Source: Conus ventricosus
Lineage: Eukaryota > Mollusca > Gastropoda > Neogastropoda > Conidae
Reading direction: 5' to 3'
NCBI GenBank assembly: GCA_018398815.1
Contig: CM031601.1
Location: forward strand, 34,530,306-34,594,305
Length of the DNA stretch: 64,000 bases
The position numbers and the translations under genes were made by a program. Position 1 is the stretch's first letter. Each line of letters starts with the position of its first letter. The notes under the pieces were generated by a model. That model did not search any database. It was given only the letters and a program-made list of their open reading frames with translations, and was not told where the DNA came from. Shown in pieces: positions 1 to 12,543 of this stretch.

Positions 1-3000
1 GCCTGTATTCTGGGTTTTCCGATGATATAAACTTTCAAATGCCAAAAAACCACCATGGTTCGATTCAGAACTGCCAACAATTTACCAAAAAAGTTCGCAA
101 TACGGGCCCTCAGCGTACGGGTATACAACGACTTCGGGTCCAACGCTCGACGCCCATCAGAAACTCCGTTGCTAAATCGAGATAAACTTTTTAAAATCAG
201 TAGATAGATTAAAGATAATGTTGGCTTATATCCCAGCCGGAACGCAGAGGGCCACTCAGGGTTGTTTTAAAATCTAGTAAAACGTCGGTCCTGAGAAGAA
301 GCTTTCTGCTCAGGCTGACATCTAGAACTTCCAAGAAAAAAGTTGGATAATCATTAGAATAATCAAAGGGGATGACACCAACCCTCCATTCATCACTTGA
401 AACTGGCCGATGTCTGATCACTGACAAAACAAGCTGTTGCCAATCTGTTGGCCTCCACATCCAACAGACTCCCATCCTTCAAATAAAATCTGCAGTCGTT
501 TTAGAAACAAAGAGATTAGGAGAGAATTCTTCATACAATTTCACATCAGACAACTCTGAAACTATAAAATCTTCCTTTTTCAATCGTTGAACTCAACTTA
601 GCTTTTCAAACCTGCACTGATTCTGCCCCCTGGTCTGGATGGAATTTCATTATATGGTTGTGAAACATTTTCCTAGAAGCTGTCTCCAGAACTCTTGCTA
701 CAAGTTTATAAAAACCATACTGGACCAACAGGGTCTTTCCGCCCTCATGGCGGAAAAAGCCCTGGTTTATTCCATTCCAAAGCCTGGAAAAGGACCTTAC
801 CAACCTTCCACTATCACCCAATCGCTCTGACCAGCTGCCTCTGTAAGCTGATGGGAAAAGATGTGTCACTCCGTCTGGATGTGGAAAGCTGGAAACCGAT
901 GGTTTTTGGACCAGTGATCAGTTGACGGTTTCGGAAGTACCACTCGACGGTTGACCATCTCTATCGTTCTGGAAACCACCATCCCGCAACGCCTTTGTTA
1001 ACAAGCAGGCATGTGATTGTATCTTTTTCGACCTCGAAAAGGCGTACGACACCACGTGGAAGGGAAAGCAAGGAATCCTAATGGACCTGCACAGACTTGG
1101 TTTTCGGGGTCACCTGCCTCTGTTCTTCTGAAACTTTTTAGCGATCGACAGTTTCAGGTGCGTGTTGGCACCACACTTCTCTGAATCCATGGGCAGGAGT
1201 TGGGTGATTCCTCAGGGGAGCATCCTTTCTCCCGCCCTTTTCAGCATTAAAATAAATGACTTGTCAATCGGTAAGCCTGAGCACCGAGTCCTCTCTGTTT
1301 GTTGATGGACTTTTGGCTGTATGCAGTTGGAGCTTCTTACGGCCAGTCCTACAGCGTCGACTCCAACTTTGTGTCACAGAATCAACTGTGGGCCGAGGAA
1401 AACGGGTTTTCCTTCTCACCGTACCAAAACTCAGTCAATTCATTTCCACAATTTTTCGTCGATTCTTTCGCTGATCCTGAAATTCGTTGGACAAGGTCCA
1501 CCATTCCAGTTGTAAAAGAAGCCAAAATTCATGGGAGTTATTTTGACCAAAAACTCAACTTTCTCAGCCACATCAAAAACCTCAAAATCGTGCCAGAAAG
1601 CTCTGATATTCTGAGGGGGTGGGGGTGTCGTAGCGCACCACGACTGGGGCGCTGTAAGAAAACTTTGCAGCACCTCTACGAGCTTGGTCGTTCCAAAACC
1701 TGACTACGGTTGTGGCCGTGTACGGCTCTGCCAAGATCGTCTTACCTCAAAACTCTTGGGGACCTATCCACCATCAAGGGCTCGTCTCTGTCTTGGAGCG
1801 TTCTGCACCACCCTGTGTACAGCTGTACGCAGAGGCAGGTGACCTTTCATTGTCCAACGCAGGCTTGAAACTGTCTTTGAATTATTATCTCCGACTGTCT
1901 CAGAAACCGCAGAATCCTGCTATGACTGGGTCTTTGACCCTCCGTTCCCAAAGTAAGTTCATCGAAAACAACCCGTAATGTATTCGCCGTTTGGTCTTCG
2001 TATGCAGCCTCACGTGCGGAATGCAGGTCTAGACCTAAAGAGTAGTATCCGATTTTTCCAAGTTTCCGGATCAACCTCCGTGGACCTTTTTCACACCAGC
2101 GATTCGTTTCGATCTTGCAGTTTTCGCAAAGAGTCTTCCAGCTCTCTGGCGTACAAGGCTTTGTATGCTGAGCTCTGTTCCAAATTTCCATTCCTATCAC
2201 AAAAGTTTTCAATGATGGTTCAAGTCTGAGGATGGAGTGGCCTGTGCAGCCTACTGCCCTGGGGCTCCTTCTCAGATATTGTGGAACATTATATTTCAGA
2301 TGCTTCTTCTATTTCTGCTGAACTTACTGCTCTGGTTCTGGCTTTGAAGATAATCTCACATGTTCGAAGAGGGACTTGCTGGATTCTGTCGGATTCGCTG
2401 TCAGCTTTGGAGGCCATAGCTGGCCGCAAACCTTCAGCATCCAGAACTTTTACTTTTTTGGAACTTTTTAGCAAGTTAAGGCGGACGGTTACAACATTAC
2501 TCTTGCTTGGGGTTACTTGGTCTTGTTGGCATCGGCGGGATCGAATGGTTTTGTGATCGTTTAGCCAGAACGCCACAGAGAGAAACTGTCCAACACTTAA
2601 TATTCCTGCTCAGATGTGAAACCCAAAAATTAATGATTATGTGAGAGACCTCTGGCAGGAGGATTGGAACAACACAGACGACTAAACAAACTCTTTCAGA
2701 TTCGCTCCAAACCTTAAGGGACTTACCTCCATCCACGTCGGGTGGTCGTTAAGAGGAGGAAACGGTTCTGTGCCGGCTGCCACACCGGCCATTCGTTATT
2801 TTTAACCATGCCTACCTTTTAAAGAGAGTGAAGAAGCTCCGTGGTGCATTCCATGGTCATGCGCTCACTCAAATGAACATGTTCTTTTTAGAGTGTTGGG
2901 ACTGCCGATGTGAGACACAAACATTTTACGGCCGGATAGTCCATGAGATCCTGTTCAGGATGTCCCGCCTGATGTGAATTCTTGAGTTTTTGAGAGAGGA

Positions 3001-3215
3001 TTAACATTTTTTCATCTGATTTAAGATTTTTACGGAAGAAAGATTTTTAACGAGTTTCTGGTACGTTTCTAGACGATGTCATTTAAAGAGATGTGTGAAA
3101 GATTTTTATTTTTTTTTAAATTTTTTTTTTATTGACTGGTGAGTGATTTTAACGTCGGTCACAGCCCTGATGTTGGCCCTTTGCAGTCGGCTGGGTTAAG
3201 CAACTTTATCTTATT
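1..3215 (+). pseudogene. LINE ORF2, 3' half (RT, RNase H, C-terminal zinc region), left copy
   Basis: This is the duplicate of 19113-22210. It enters the element between the endonuclease and reverse transcriptase domains. Reverse transcriptase pieces lie at about 790-1330, where the motif PQGSILSPALFSIKIND can be followed across frameshifts near 1210-1260. The RNase H domain (SAELTALVLALKII, then LSDSLSALEAI) is at about 2300-2440. The terminal region with Cys/His spacing follows to about 3010. The 3' tail, with CCCTGATGTTGGCCC and GGCTGGGTTAAGC, ends near 3215. Frame changes every one to three hundred bases leave no usable protein. Confidence 0.85.
203..263 (-). mobile_element. Minimal LINE 3'-tail insertion (left copy)
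   Basis: This is about 60 bases of the LINE 3' tail in reverse orientation inside the LINE body. It is the degraded duplicate of the better preserved insertion at 19299-19357, and the AAATCAGTA-like flanks are still partly visible on both sides. Confidence 0.5.
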
Positions 3216-3439
3216 CTTATTTACATGTTTTCCTCATAACTGGTGATATTAAAAAAATATAAAAAAAATAGATAAAAGAAAGTAAACAAATAAAATATAA
3301 TGAAACAAAAGGAAAAAGATGAGACACGTGCTCGCACACGTACACAAACACACACGTACCACACACAGATACAAACATGCCTACCTATACATTATGATGG
3401 GTTCTTGTGTCAAGTTTGTTGGGTTCCCTCTCACTGTGA

Positions 3440-3900
3440 ATTAGAACAAATGACTGGCTGATAAAAGTGCCCAAAACTGGGTTCCTGTAATGTAAGTGAT
3501 ACTATTCATTGTCTGTTCTTTAATCAGGGAAAGAAAATTTGCATTATGATTGAAGAGTTCTATATTTGAAATTTAGAAGGTAGAAATCAAAATGTAATTT
3601 TTAAAACCTTTCTTTCTGGACCAAGGCATATTGTTAGTTTACTACATAGAATGTGGCTAATTGTTTGGAAAAGAAAAAAATATTCGAAGGAATGTTCAGT
3701 GTGTGATGGTTTTATTTCCATTTACACATTCTTTTTAACTGCCAAATTATGAATATGTTATATGTTGGACAAGCAGTGCATTTTAGACAACTAGGTTATT
3801 TGCTGATTAAGATTATACCAATCAATACTTTAAAAGTGTATGGCATTGGTGAAGTGGAATGGAATATCCTATCTGCCTCTTTACTATAATTTGGTTTAAC
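3440..3900 (+). pseudogene. LINE ORF2 C-terminal fragment, second family (left copy)
   Basis: This is the duplicate of 22460-22900. Across frameshifts it encodes a pattern of the type GPRHIV..LH, then CVC...IS.HILF.C, which recurs at 34520-34690. That pattern is the C-terminal Cys/His region after the RNase H domain of a LINE. It is too short and broken to classify further. Confidence 0.5.
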
Positions 3901-4194
3901 TTTTGTGATAATTTATGATGTAATGTAAATGTGGTGTGTTTTTCCATTGTGAGAGATGGGCAAATGGACATGATCTTTTAGGACGTTCTGTGAAAGTTAA
4001 CTTTTCTTTGCCTCAAAAGAGGGATCTTCTGAGTCAGTCACGGAGGACATGGCTCACGGGACCAAAGCACTCTCCACCCCTCAGTGTTATATTAGATTCA
4101 CTGTTAAAAGTGACATTTTCCACCCTTCCTACATGAAGCAGATCACAATGAACAGAGGACTCATTCGGAAAGTATGATAATAAAGTCTAGATAT

Positions 4195-4575
4195 GCTCTG
4201 CAGTGTGCAAGCAGGTGGCTTCTCTCCCATTGCAGAGACTGATAGATGATCTCTATAGAGTGCAAGCAGGCTGGCTTCTCTCCGGTTGAAGAGAACTGAT
4301 AGATGATCTCTATAGAGTGGCAAGCTAGGCTGGGTTTCTCCCATTGCAGAGACTGATAGATGATCTCTATAGAGTGCAGAGCAGGCAGCTTCTTCCCATT
4401 GCAGAGACTGATAGTGATTCTCTATAGAGTGCAAGCAGGCTGGGCATCTCTCCATTGCAGCGACTGATAGATGATCTCTATAGCTAGTATAAGCAGGCTG
4501 GCTTTCTCTCCGTTGAAGAGAGATAGATGGATCTCTATACAGTGCAAGCAGGCTGGCTTCTCTCAGTTGCAAGAT
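4195..4575. repeat. 56-bp minisatellite (left copy)
   Basis: About seven tandem copies of a 56-bp unit carry the core GATGATCTCTATAGAGTGCA. The array is the duplicate of 23195-23580, but with many one-base indels that blur the period. Open frames through it (for example on the minus strand) follow from the repeat and do not indicate a gene. Confidence 0.85.
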
Positions 4576-4890
4576 GCGGATATTGCACACTTTCTGGAAA
4601 ACCTGTACAGCAGAAAATACAGTGCAGTTATGCCACTTGGGATCAGCCATTGCCTGAGCTTTCTGGTATGGAGAATAACCTTGAAACTCAGTATGATCAG
4701 TATCGAAAAAAATTAGAGGTAGTTGCACTTCTTAGGAAAATTTAAACTGGGCTTGGCTGCACTGGGAGTCTCCCACTGGACTCTGAATATATTTGGGCCC
4801 CCAGTGACTTTGGGCTGTGGGCCAGAATACTCTCGTTCTAGTAGGAAGCTTTCTCTAAAAAACAAGTAGATTAGGGGACACTAGCCATTG

Positions 4891-5690
4891 TGGCAAAGGG
4901 GTTACATCAAGACTCCAGCTGGGAGTTGTGGGTTCGATTTCCCAAGTGGAATTTTTCTACCTGACCCGCTCCTACCAGGTGTGTTTGTGTGGGCTCATTT
5001 GGGAAGATAGGGACCACACAGTTGAGTTTCATCCACTAATGGATGCATTTCTGAGAGTTGTTACTTAAATTTACTGACAACATGCAGGTGTCTTTACATT
5101 AGGCCTTGTTGACACTGGGATATTATTAAAGCAAGAGTTGGCCCTGTTCATTGCAGTCTTCAGACCAGAATAGAAATCCATTAGCACTCTTCATCATCCC
5201 TATTCTATCGTCGGCATGGAAAAAAGTCTCAATTTCTGTGGCCCTTTCATGCCCTGCTCTCATGGGACCCAGTTGTGATGTCCTCACGATGTCTTGTGGC
5301 CTTGCTTTGATTCCATCAGGGTACCTGGTGTGGGCAGAGATTCAAGAGGCTATGTTGGAAGAAGGTGGTGGCACCTCGGGCTGACGGGAGACCTCACTCA
5401 TGCCACTCTGCGGACAAAGCAGTTATTGTCATCAGAAGGAGTTTAGTAGATGGTTCCTGTGTATGTGGATCAGAAACAGGCACCAATGAACACTACTGAA
5501 GTGACTTGGCATCCGTGCAGTGTCTCCTCCATTGGGTTTGTCTCTTGATGACTTCGACATTGACTGACTCCCTGTGGATGGCTGTGGCAGGCTGGGCCGG
5601 GCTGTGGCCTGGTGAAGTGGGGTTGGGGGAGTGGGGAGGGTATGTTGAAATGAGCGTGTGGATGGCACAGATGATGGGACAGCACAGAAG
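4891..5690 (+). mobile_element. tRNA-headed long SINE-like element (left copy, degraded)
   Basis: The 5' head at about 4893-4955 resembles a tRNA, with an A-box-like TGTGGCAAAGGGGTTA and a B-box-like GGGTTCGATTT. The body is shared with all other members of the family and ends near 5690 with GATGGGACAGCA but no poly(A). It is the duplicate of 23871-24680. Confidence 0.7.
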
Positions 5691-5699
5691 GAACAAAGG

Positions 5700-7365
5700 G
5701 GACTAAGGGAGGTTAATGGCTTCTCAGGACCTTGGTCTCCTTGATGTGAACCCTCCTCCTTGTGCCCTTTATTCCCAGGCAACAAACGGCAAACCAAAAT
5801 CAGCAGCCCTTGATGTTAATAAAGCACTGTTGGCTCTTTCAGTGCATTCTCCAGTCCCCACCACTGAGAGGGGGGGGGGTGGGTTGAGGGGGACAGGTTA
5901 ATTGTCAGTAAGGGCGTTGAAAATTAACTTGCAGAGGTCAGAGTGGACATGAAGGCAACATGTTGATCTGGGCTTTTCAAAGTTCTGTGCTGCTGTAGTA
6001 GTTGATGATGTTTTGTTTACAGGCTGAAAGGTTTCAGACACCCTTGAAAGGTTTTGAGTGTTGGCAGAAGATTCCGACCAGCCTTGCCCTGTTTTTGAGG
6101 GTTTGCTAGACTGAAATACACTCTCTTGATGGACCATTTTTTTGTTTTTTGACTGGTCTTCCTTTCAGAGTCTTGAAAAATACATTAAAGAAAATGGAGG
6201 AAAAGATCAGTTTTAAGGATTAGAACACTGATTTGGGACACATTTATTGTGAATTTTATTTATTGTCCTATGTTCACCAACATTAGTCCCAATCTGTGTT
6301 TTGTGAGGGAGAGTGGGGAATGAATCCATTTCATCTCTCAGTCTACTTAGAGGAAGTTAACTGTTTATGTCAGGTGGCATTTAATGCAGGTTTCTGACCG
6401 TGGGAGCATTTTTGGGACTTGTCCTTCACAACTATTCTCGGGTGAGCAGCTTGTTCTGCTTCTTACCATCCTTTTCGATAGTATGGCTCTTGTTTGCACG
6501 GTAATTATAAGAGGAAAAAGGAAACTTTTTAACAAAGAATAGTTATTTTTATATACTTTACTAATCCAAAACCACTTGGTAACTACCTCCCCACCTACTC
6601 ACACTGTGTGAGGAAGATGCACGACACCATGTGAACTGTTGCAAACTGTGTCAAGGGGATCACTCGGAGTCCAAGTGGAGGTGATAGGTTTTCCGATTTA
6701 GCTCCCCCCCCCCTCCCAACCAAAAAAAGGGAAGAAATTTTATGGGATGCTGATATGGTAAGGCAATGTTCACACCCAAGTAGAAATGAAGGAAATTTAC
6801 AGGTGAGCATATCTAAAATCTGCTTTTAGTAAAAAAGAAAAAAAAGAAGATGCAAAAATATAAAGTACTCAGTTTATCTTGAATACCAAGTACTTCTGGA
6901 ATATTCTGTATAGAAGAAAAACAGTTTGGGGCCTTTTAGCTGTTAGTAACGGCTATTATGGCAAAATAAACATCGGGATCATCCATGACCCATAATGAAC
7001 ATACGTACAAAATTTTCGAAAGATTGGCCTTAGAAATTTTTGTTCTGGAGCGGGTGGAACTCTTTTGACCCTGGACAGACACACAGGACGGACAACAGAC
7101 AGAATACAAAAAACAAAAGTTCCCTATTTGTTGGCTTGCCAGAAATGTATTTTTTTGTGATGTGTTGCACTGGAGGTCGGTTTATTTGGTGACACTTGAT
7201 TTCATTTTTCTGTTTGTGTCTGAGGTATGCTGAGATTTTTTTTCTCAGGTTTTCTGTGTTCATGCAGTGAGATTGCTCTCTCACCACTCATTCTGACCCC
7301 CAGTCATACACCAACACAGCCTGGCTCACCCATGTCAAAGCTCCAGCATCGGCCAAATTGTAACA
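5700..7365. other. Non-coding stretch (intron-like), left copy
   Basis: I see no exon, RNA gene or recognisable element here. It carries a short G run near 5870 and C and A runs near 6705-6730, and is collinear with about 24690-26333 in the right copy. Confidence 0.6.
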
Positions 7366-8224
7366 GCCGCCGTGGCGAAGGTGTGTTAGCGTCGGCGGAT
7401 CCGGCTGGGAGGTCGTGTGGGTTACGATCCCTTCAGTGCATGTGGGTTTTTTTCGCCGACCGGCTCTACCCATAAGTTAGTTTGCTGCGGACTCAGTTGG
7501 GAGACTGGGGACCACACAGCCGAGTTTCATCCACTAAATGGATGCGTTTCTGAGAGTGTTGCTCAAAATTTCTGACCAAACACTGCAGGTGCCTGTATCT
7601 CTCGGGGTGGTTGACGCCAGGATATATTATGATAGAAGCGTAGAGTACATCCCTGTCATGTAGTCTCAGACCGTAATGGAAATCCGTTAGCATCATCTTA
7701 ATCATCCTCATTCCCACTGATCAGCTATTAAAAAAAAGGAAAAAAAAAGTTTCAAGTTTCTGTGGCCCCTTTCATGCCCTGTCTCATGGTGACCTCAATT
7801 TTGATGTCCTCTCCACGTCTGTGGCCTTGGTTTTGCTTCCCGTGTCCGTGGGGGCTGTCGTTGGAAGGAGTGGTGGGCGCCCTCCGGAGGGAGAGCTCAC
7901 TCACGCCGGCTCGCGACTAGCAACTTATTGGTCGTCAGTAGGGGGCTCTTAGTAGGTGGTTGTGTCCTGCGTAATCTTAGATCAGAACAGGCGCCACTGA
8001 ACACCACGAAGTGACTCGGCAGCAGTGCAGTGTCTCCTCCGGTGGTTGCCTCTGAGCGACTTGACATTGATCTGCTCCCTGTGGATTGCTGTGCCGGGGC
8101 TACGGCGGGCCAGCGGGCTATGGCTGTGGACGGGGTTGGTCGGAATGAGCGGTTGTGGGTGCCTTGCACTGCCTAGGAGGTGGCACAAGAGGTTGGGACA
8201 GCAAAAAAAAAAAAAAAAAAAAAA
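7366..8224 (+). mobile_element. tRNA-headed long SINE-like element with poly(A) (left copy)
   Basis: This is the duplicate of 26334-27178. The tRNA-like head (GCCGCCGTGGCGAAG) is followed by the family body and a poly(A) run at 8203-8224. ATTGTA follows the tail and AAATTGTAA precedes the head, as expected of a target-site duplication. The B box is damaged by indels in this copy. Confidence 0.8.
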
Positions 8225-8231
8225 TTGTAGG

Positions 8232-8565
8232 GCGTAGTCAGTGTCAGGCTGTCATTTAGGCAGCCCACCAGGAGGAGACACTGCACTTTGGAAGTTACCT
8301 TGTTGGTGTTCTTAGTGCTTGTTCCAATCCAACATGTTCAGGACACCATCTACTAACCCTCTGTTGACGCATATTGCTAGTTGTGGACGTCAGTGAAAGA
8401 AAGCTTTTCCGCTAAAGGGCACCACCATTGTTCTGTCCAACAACAGTCCCCATGAATTAGCAATACCGTGAGCCTGACTAAACCCAAACAAGGACACCAA
8501 GACGTTGGAGAGTAATGAAAAACAGCCACAAGGCCATGGCAATGAAGGGTACAAAAATTTGAGCC
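8232..8565 (-). mobile_element. Truncated SINE-like element, minus strand (left copy)
   Basis: This is an internal part of the same tRNA-headed family in reverse orientation, lacking its head. It is the duplicate of 27185-27522 and is cut by the insertion of the next family member. Confidence 0.65.
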
Positions 8566-9785
8566 CTTTTTTTTTCTTTTTTTGCTGTCCATCTTCATGC
8601 CAACTCGGTGTCATTGCCCTACGCTGCTCATTTCTAACATTATCATCCACAGCCACAGCCAGCTACATACCTGACACAGCAATCCACAGGGAGCCGTCTG
8701 GTGTCAAGTAGTCATGAGACCAATTCTCCAGAGGAGACGCTGCACTGTTACCAGGTTACTTTGGTGTTTGAAATAGCGCTTGCTTGATGATCGAACATAC
8801 GCCAGGGCACCACCTACTAAGCCCCCTACTGACACAATAATTGCGTAGTTGTGGAGCGGCATGAGTGAGCTCTCTCTATGAATTTTACGATTACAGGTGA
8901 CCGAAACAAAATCAAACCATGGCCATAACATGGAGAGACAAATCATAACTCAGGTCACCATGAGAGCAGGGCATGAGGACCCACAAAAGTTGAACATTTT
9001 TTAAAATGCTATTCAAGGAGGATGAAGATGATGCTACAGATTTCCATTCTGGTCCTACGATGGCATGGCAGGGACTGCACATTTTGCTTACTTTCATATA
9101 TGTCCGGCATCAACCAGGCTGAGATATACAGACACCTGTAGAGTTGAGTCAGGGAAATTTGAAGAACAGTCTTCTTTCTTCTTCGCGTTCGCCATCCCGT
9201 TAGATGAGCAGCCGGTGATCCTCGATGAAGGCCCTGCCGTCCGTCGCAGTTCCTCCAGTCGGGTGCCGTAAACTTTGGCTTCCACTGCTGTCGGTGTTGG
9301 CCAGTACTTTCTCCTGGATGCTGCATACGCGCACAGTCTTGAAGGATGTGGTCAGGTTGTCATTGGTCCCTCACCTCAAGGGCACTCTCCACTCTGTCCA
9401 ATGCCAAATTTTGTGTGGCATGTGGTGGAGCAGGCGATTGTGTTCAGTCCTCAGGCGGAAGATCTTGACTGTTTCCGTCGTCCCAGCAAATGGTAAGTGT
9501 CTTCTGGCTGGTATTTGGGATGCAGGAAGGCGCCCATTTATTCCTTGTTGTGCCTTGATGATTGTCCTGATCTGAGCAGACTCAGAGCACTTCAATTAAG
9601 TGAATGGAACTTGACTGCATGGTCCCAGTCTTCCCAGCTGAGCCCATAGCAAACTGAACAGCGGGGGTAAGAGCCGGGCCAGGGCAGTAAAAATCACACA
9701 AATAAAACGTTCTGATGGGAATCAAACCCGCGTCCTTCAGCTAGGAGTCTGCAATGCAGACTGCTCCGCCACTATGGCCAGTTGC
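8566..9785 (-). mobile_element. SINE-like element, minus strand, interrupted by a LINE tail (left copy)
   Basis: A T-rich end at 8566-8583 marks the poly(A) side. The tRNA-like head lies at about 9718-9785, where the reverse-strand B box reads GGAATCAAACCCGCG. The element is split by an unrelated LINE 3' end at about 9173-9577. It is the duplicate of 27523-28722. Confidence 0.7.
9173..9577 (-). mobile_element. LINE 3'-end insertion (third family), left copy
   Basis: On the minus strand this encodes the C-terminus of a LINE protein with a CPCGEG...H...C zinc-like motif and ends in a GAA-rich tail. It is the indel-damaged duplicate of 28123-28511, where the target-site duplication is clean. 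Confidence 0.6.
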
Positions 9786-9887
9786 ATTCATATTCAGTGT
9801 TTTAATCTGTTGAAAGGGCTAAGTCTGTTTCTCAGACATTTTTCTCTGGGCCATGCCAAGTCTGAATGTTTACTTTGTGGCTTTCAG

Positions 9888-10013
9888 GCAACTACCGTAA
9901 TGCCCATGATGGTGCTGTTCAGCAATGTTTCAAGAGCTGAAAGCAACCAAATCATGATCCCAGTGAAATGGCTCGAATCTCTTACTCCTCACCCCGTACA
10001 TTACCTCGTCAAG
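9888..10013 (+). pseudogene. WDR19: Broken duplicate of a WDR19 exon
   Basis: This is homologous to the intact exon 28827-28951 and still starts after TTTCAG. It carries an extra G after CATGATG, further single-base losses and gains, and it lost a T at the donor, so that the exon is followed by GCAGTAAG instead of GTCAGTAAG. It lies upstream of exon 13152-13248, which precedes it in the protein, so it cannot be part of the normal transcript. It may be a pseudo-exon or an uncorrected assembly duplicate. Confidence 0.85.
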
Positions 10014-10195
10014 GCAGTAAGATCAAATGATGATATGAACCGATGTAGGAAAATTCTAACTTACGGAATATATACAAGACATTATGAAAAAATAATGAAA
10101 TAGATAGAAAAATAGAGATACGAAAAGTAAGAAATAAAAGCAAAAAAAAATCAGTTTAACTCTGTGCATACTGTTGGCTCATGCGTCTTTTACAG

Positions 10196-10285
10196 ATTCA
10201 TGTGAAGAAGGGTGATCACTGAAAAGGAGCCCGATGTTGATACGTTGTGTTTTTTTGGCCAACAACATCAGCAAGTTTCCTTCTC
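10196..10285 (+). pseudogene. WDR19: Broken duplicate of a second WDR19 exon
   Basis: This is homologous to the intact exon 29133-29214 (82 nt), but it is 90 nt long because of added bases. The clearest is a run of seven T where the intact copy has a single T. The acceptor TTTTACAG and the donor CTCGTAAGT are kept. The reading frame is destroyed. Confidence 0.85.
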
Positions 10286-10799
10286 GTAAGTCAACTTTTT
10301 TTTCTAAAAAGGTGGGTCGTTATTCCTACTTTCAAGAACTTCGCCATCGCCAGTCAATATACCAAAATAGAGATTACCCTTTATCCAAGTGTGAGGAAAA
10401 ACTAGAGTACGGATTTAACTCCATTCTCCTCAGCATTTCTTTGAGTTAGGAGCAGTGCATTTATTTCATCATGGGAGCAAGAGTTACTCTTACTTGTTCG
10501 TTATTAAATGGTACTGTTCTGTTGATCATTGAGATTCCTTTCTTACCGATCAACCAGGGGTTATATGTATTTGTTTTTCTGTTTGTCTGTGTCTTTGTGT
10601 GACTATATTCAAGATTTGTAAAGGTGTGCAGTTTGAATGAATGTTCGTTTGGTTTGTTACTTTCTCAAGTTGTTGCTGTGTAGAGGTCGTCGGGTACAGA
10701 GTAAAGGGGGAGACTTGGAGCATCCATTTTGGGGGGATGTTTCTCCTTGTTTGTTCTGTGTGCTTCTGTTTGCAATTCCTCTTGGCAAAGTCCAAAGTT

Positions 10800-11230
10800 G
10801 TTGTCATGACCCTGCCAGAGGTTGTTAATGTCAAAGTTGTTGTCAGTTGACCCTGCCGAGTAAGTTATGTCAAGTTGTTGTCATGACCCTGCCACAGGTA
10901 AGTTAATGTCAAAGTTGTTGTCATGTCCCTGCCAGAGGTAAGTTAATGACTAGTTGTCATACCCTGCAAGGTATGTTAATGTCAAGTTGTAATCATTGTT
11001 ACTGCCCAGTGGGAAAACGTTGTCGTTTGTCCTGCCAGATGTAAGTTAATGTCAAAGTTGGTCTTTCCATTGGGTTTTTACGCCCAGAAACTTGTAGTCA
11101 TATCACTGCCCGCAGGTAAGTTAATGTTCCAATTGTCATGCCTATGGGTAAGTCGGAATCACATGGTGTTGCAGAGATAAGTTTAAATCAGAGTTGTTGT
11201 CATTCCCTGCGGTGGTAATTTTGTGTCAAA
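10800..11230. repeat. Decayed donor-type minisatellite (left copy)
   Basis: These are imperfect ~40-bp units containing GTTGTTGTCATGACCCTGCC and GGTAAGTTAATGTC. The array corresponds to 29717-30170, with many indels that break the period. Confidence 0.75.
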
Positions 11231-11537
11231 ATTGTCATGTCTTTGCCATAGTTACATGAAGCTTACTCTAGAGGTGGGATTTGTACAATCCCCGAAATCT
11301 GTTCCTTCCGCAATTATCGCGAAACTTAACGGGGCAGACTTCCTCGCACAGTTTGCAGGGACTGCCTCTGCCCTGTTCACTGATCCTTTGGTTGCGCTCG
11401 TTGTTCGTCTGCTTGAAAAAAAACTAGACTGAGCAGGATGGAACGATTTCTTGATATTTCATGGCTGTTAGTGTAATCAACCAATCGACGGCGTTCATCC
11501 CTCCTTCTGGATCATCGATGGGGCCCCCCCCAAAATT

Positions 11538-12503
11538 TCGACTTGCAGTTTTTCGCAAAGAGTCTACCAGCCTCTGGCGTACAGGCTTTGTATGCTGAGC
11601 TCTGTTCCAAATTCCCATCCTATCAAAAAGTTTCACTGACGGTTCCAAGTCTGAAGAGGGAGTGGCCTGTGCAGCCTACTGCCCTGGGCTCCTTCTCAGA
11701 TACTGTTGAAACATATTCATTCAGATGCTTCTGTATATTCTGCTGAACTTACTGCTCTGGTTTTGGCTTTGAAGATAATATCACAATCTTCGAAGAGGGA
11801 CTTTCTGGTTCTGTCGGATTCGCTGTCAGCTTTGGAGGTTATAGCTGGCCGGCAACCTTCAGCATCCAGAACTTTTACTTTTTTTTGAACGTTTTAGCAA
11901 CTTGAAGGCGGACGGTTACAACATTACTCTTGCTTGGGTTCCTGGTCATGTTGGCATCGGCGGGAACGAAATGGTTGATCGTTTAGCCAAGACGCCACAA
12001 GAGAGAAACTGTCCAACATTTATATCCCCTGCTCAGACGTGAAACCCAAAATTAACGATTATGTGAGAGACCTCGGGCAGGAGGATTGGAACACACAGAC
12101 GACTAACAAACTCTTTCAGATCTGTCCAAACCTTAAGGACTTCCTCCCATCCACGTCGGGAGGTCGTAAAGAGGAAACGGTTCTGTGCCGGCTGCACACC
12201 GGCCATTCATATTTTACCCATGCTTACCTTTTAAAGAGTGAAGAAGCTCCGTGGTGCATTCCATGTCATGCGCCACTCACAATGAAACATGTTCTTTTAG
12301 AGTGTTGGGACTTGCACGATGTGAGACACAAACATTTTACGGCGGAGTCCATGAAGATCCTGTTCGGGGATGTCCCGCCTGACGTGATCCTTGAGTTTTT
12401 GAGAGAGATTAACATTTTTTATCTGATTTAAGATTTTACGGCAAAAGATTTTAACAAACTTTCTGGTGCGTTTGTAGACGATGTCATTTAACAAATGTGT
12501 GAA

Positions 12504-12543
<40 letters not shown>

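Larger units (their letters stand above)
1..11530. repeat. Left copy of a ~19-kb tandem duplication (partial)
   Basis: The whole stretch is collinear with 19113-30437: position 1 matches about 19113, 3215 matches about 22206, and 11530 matches about 30437. The shared order is LINE ORF2 half, LINE fragment, 56-bp minisatellite, SINEs, two WDR19 exons, donor-type minisatellite. Differences are mostly one- or two-base insertions and deletions, many in homopolymers, and this copy is the more damaged in the WDR19 exons. It ends abruptly at a G/C tract near 11525-11537, where LINE RNase H sequence begins. It could be a real tandem duplication or an unpolished duplicate contig placed by the assembler. 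Confidence 0.9.
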
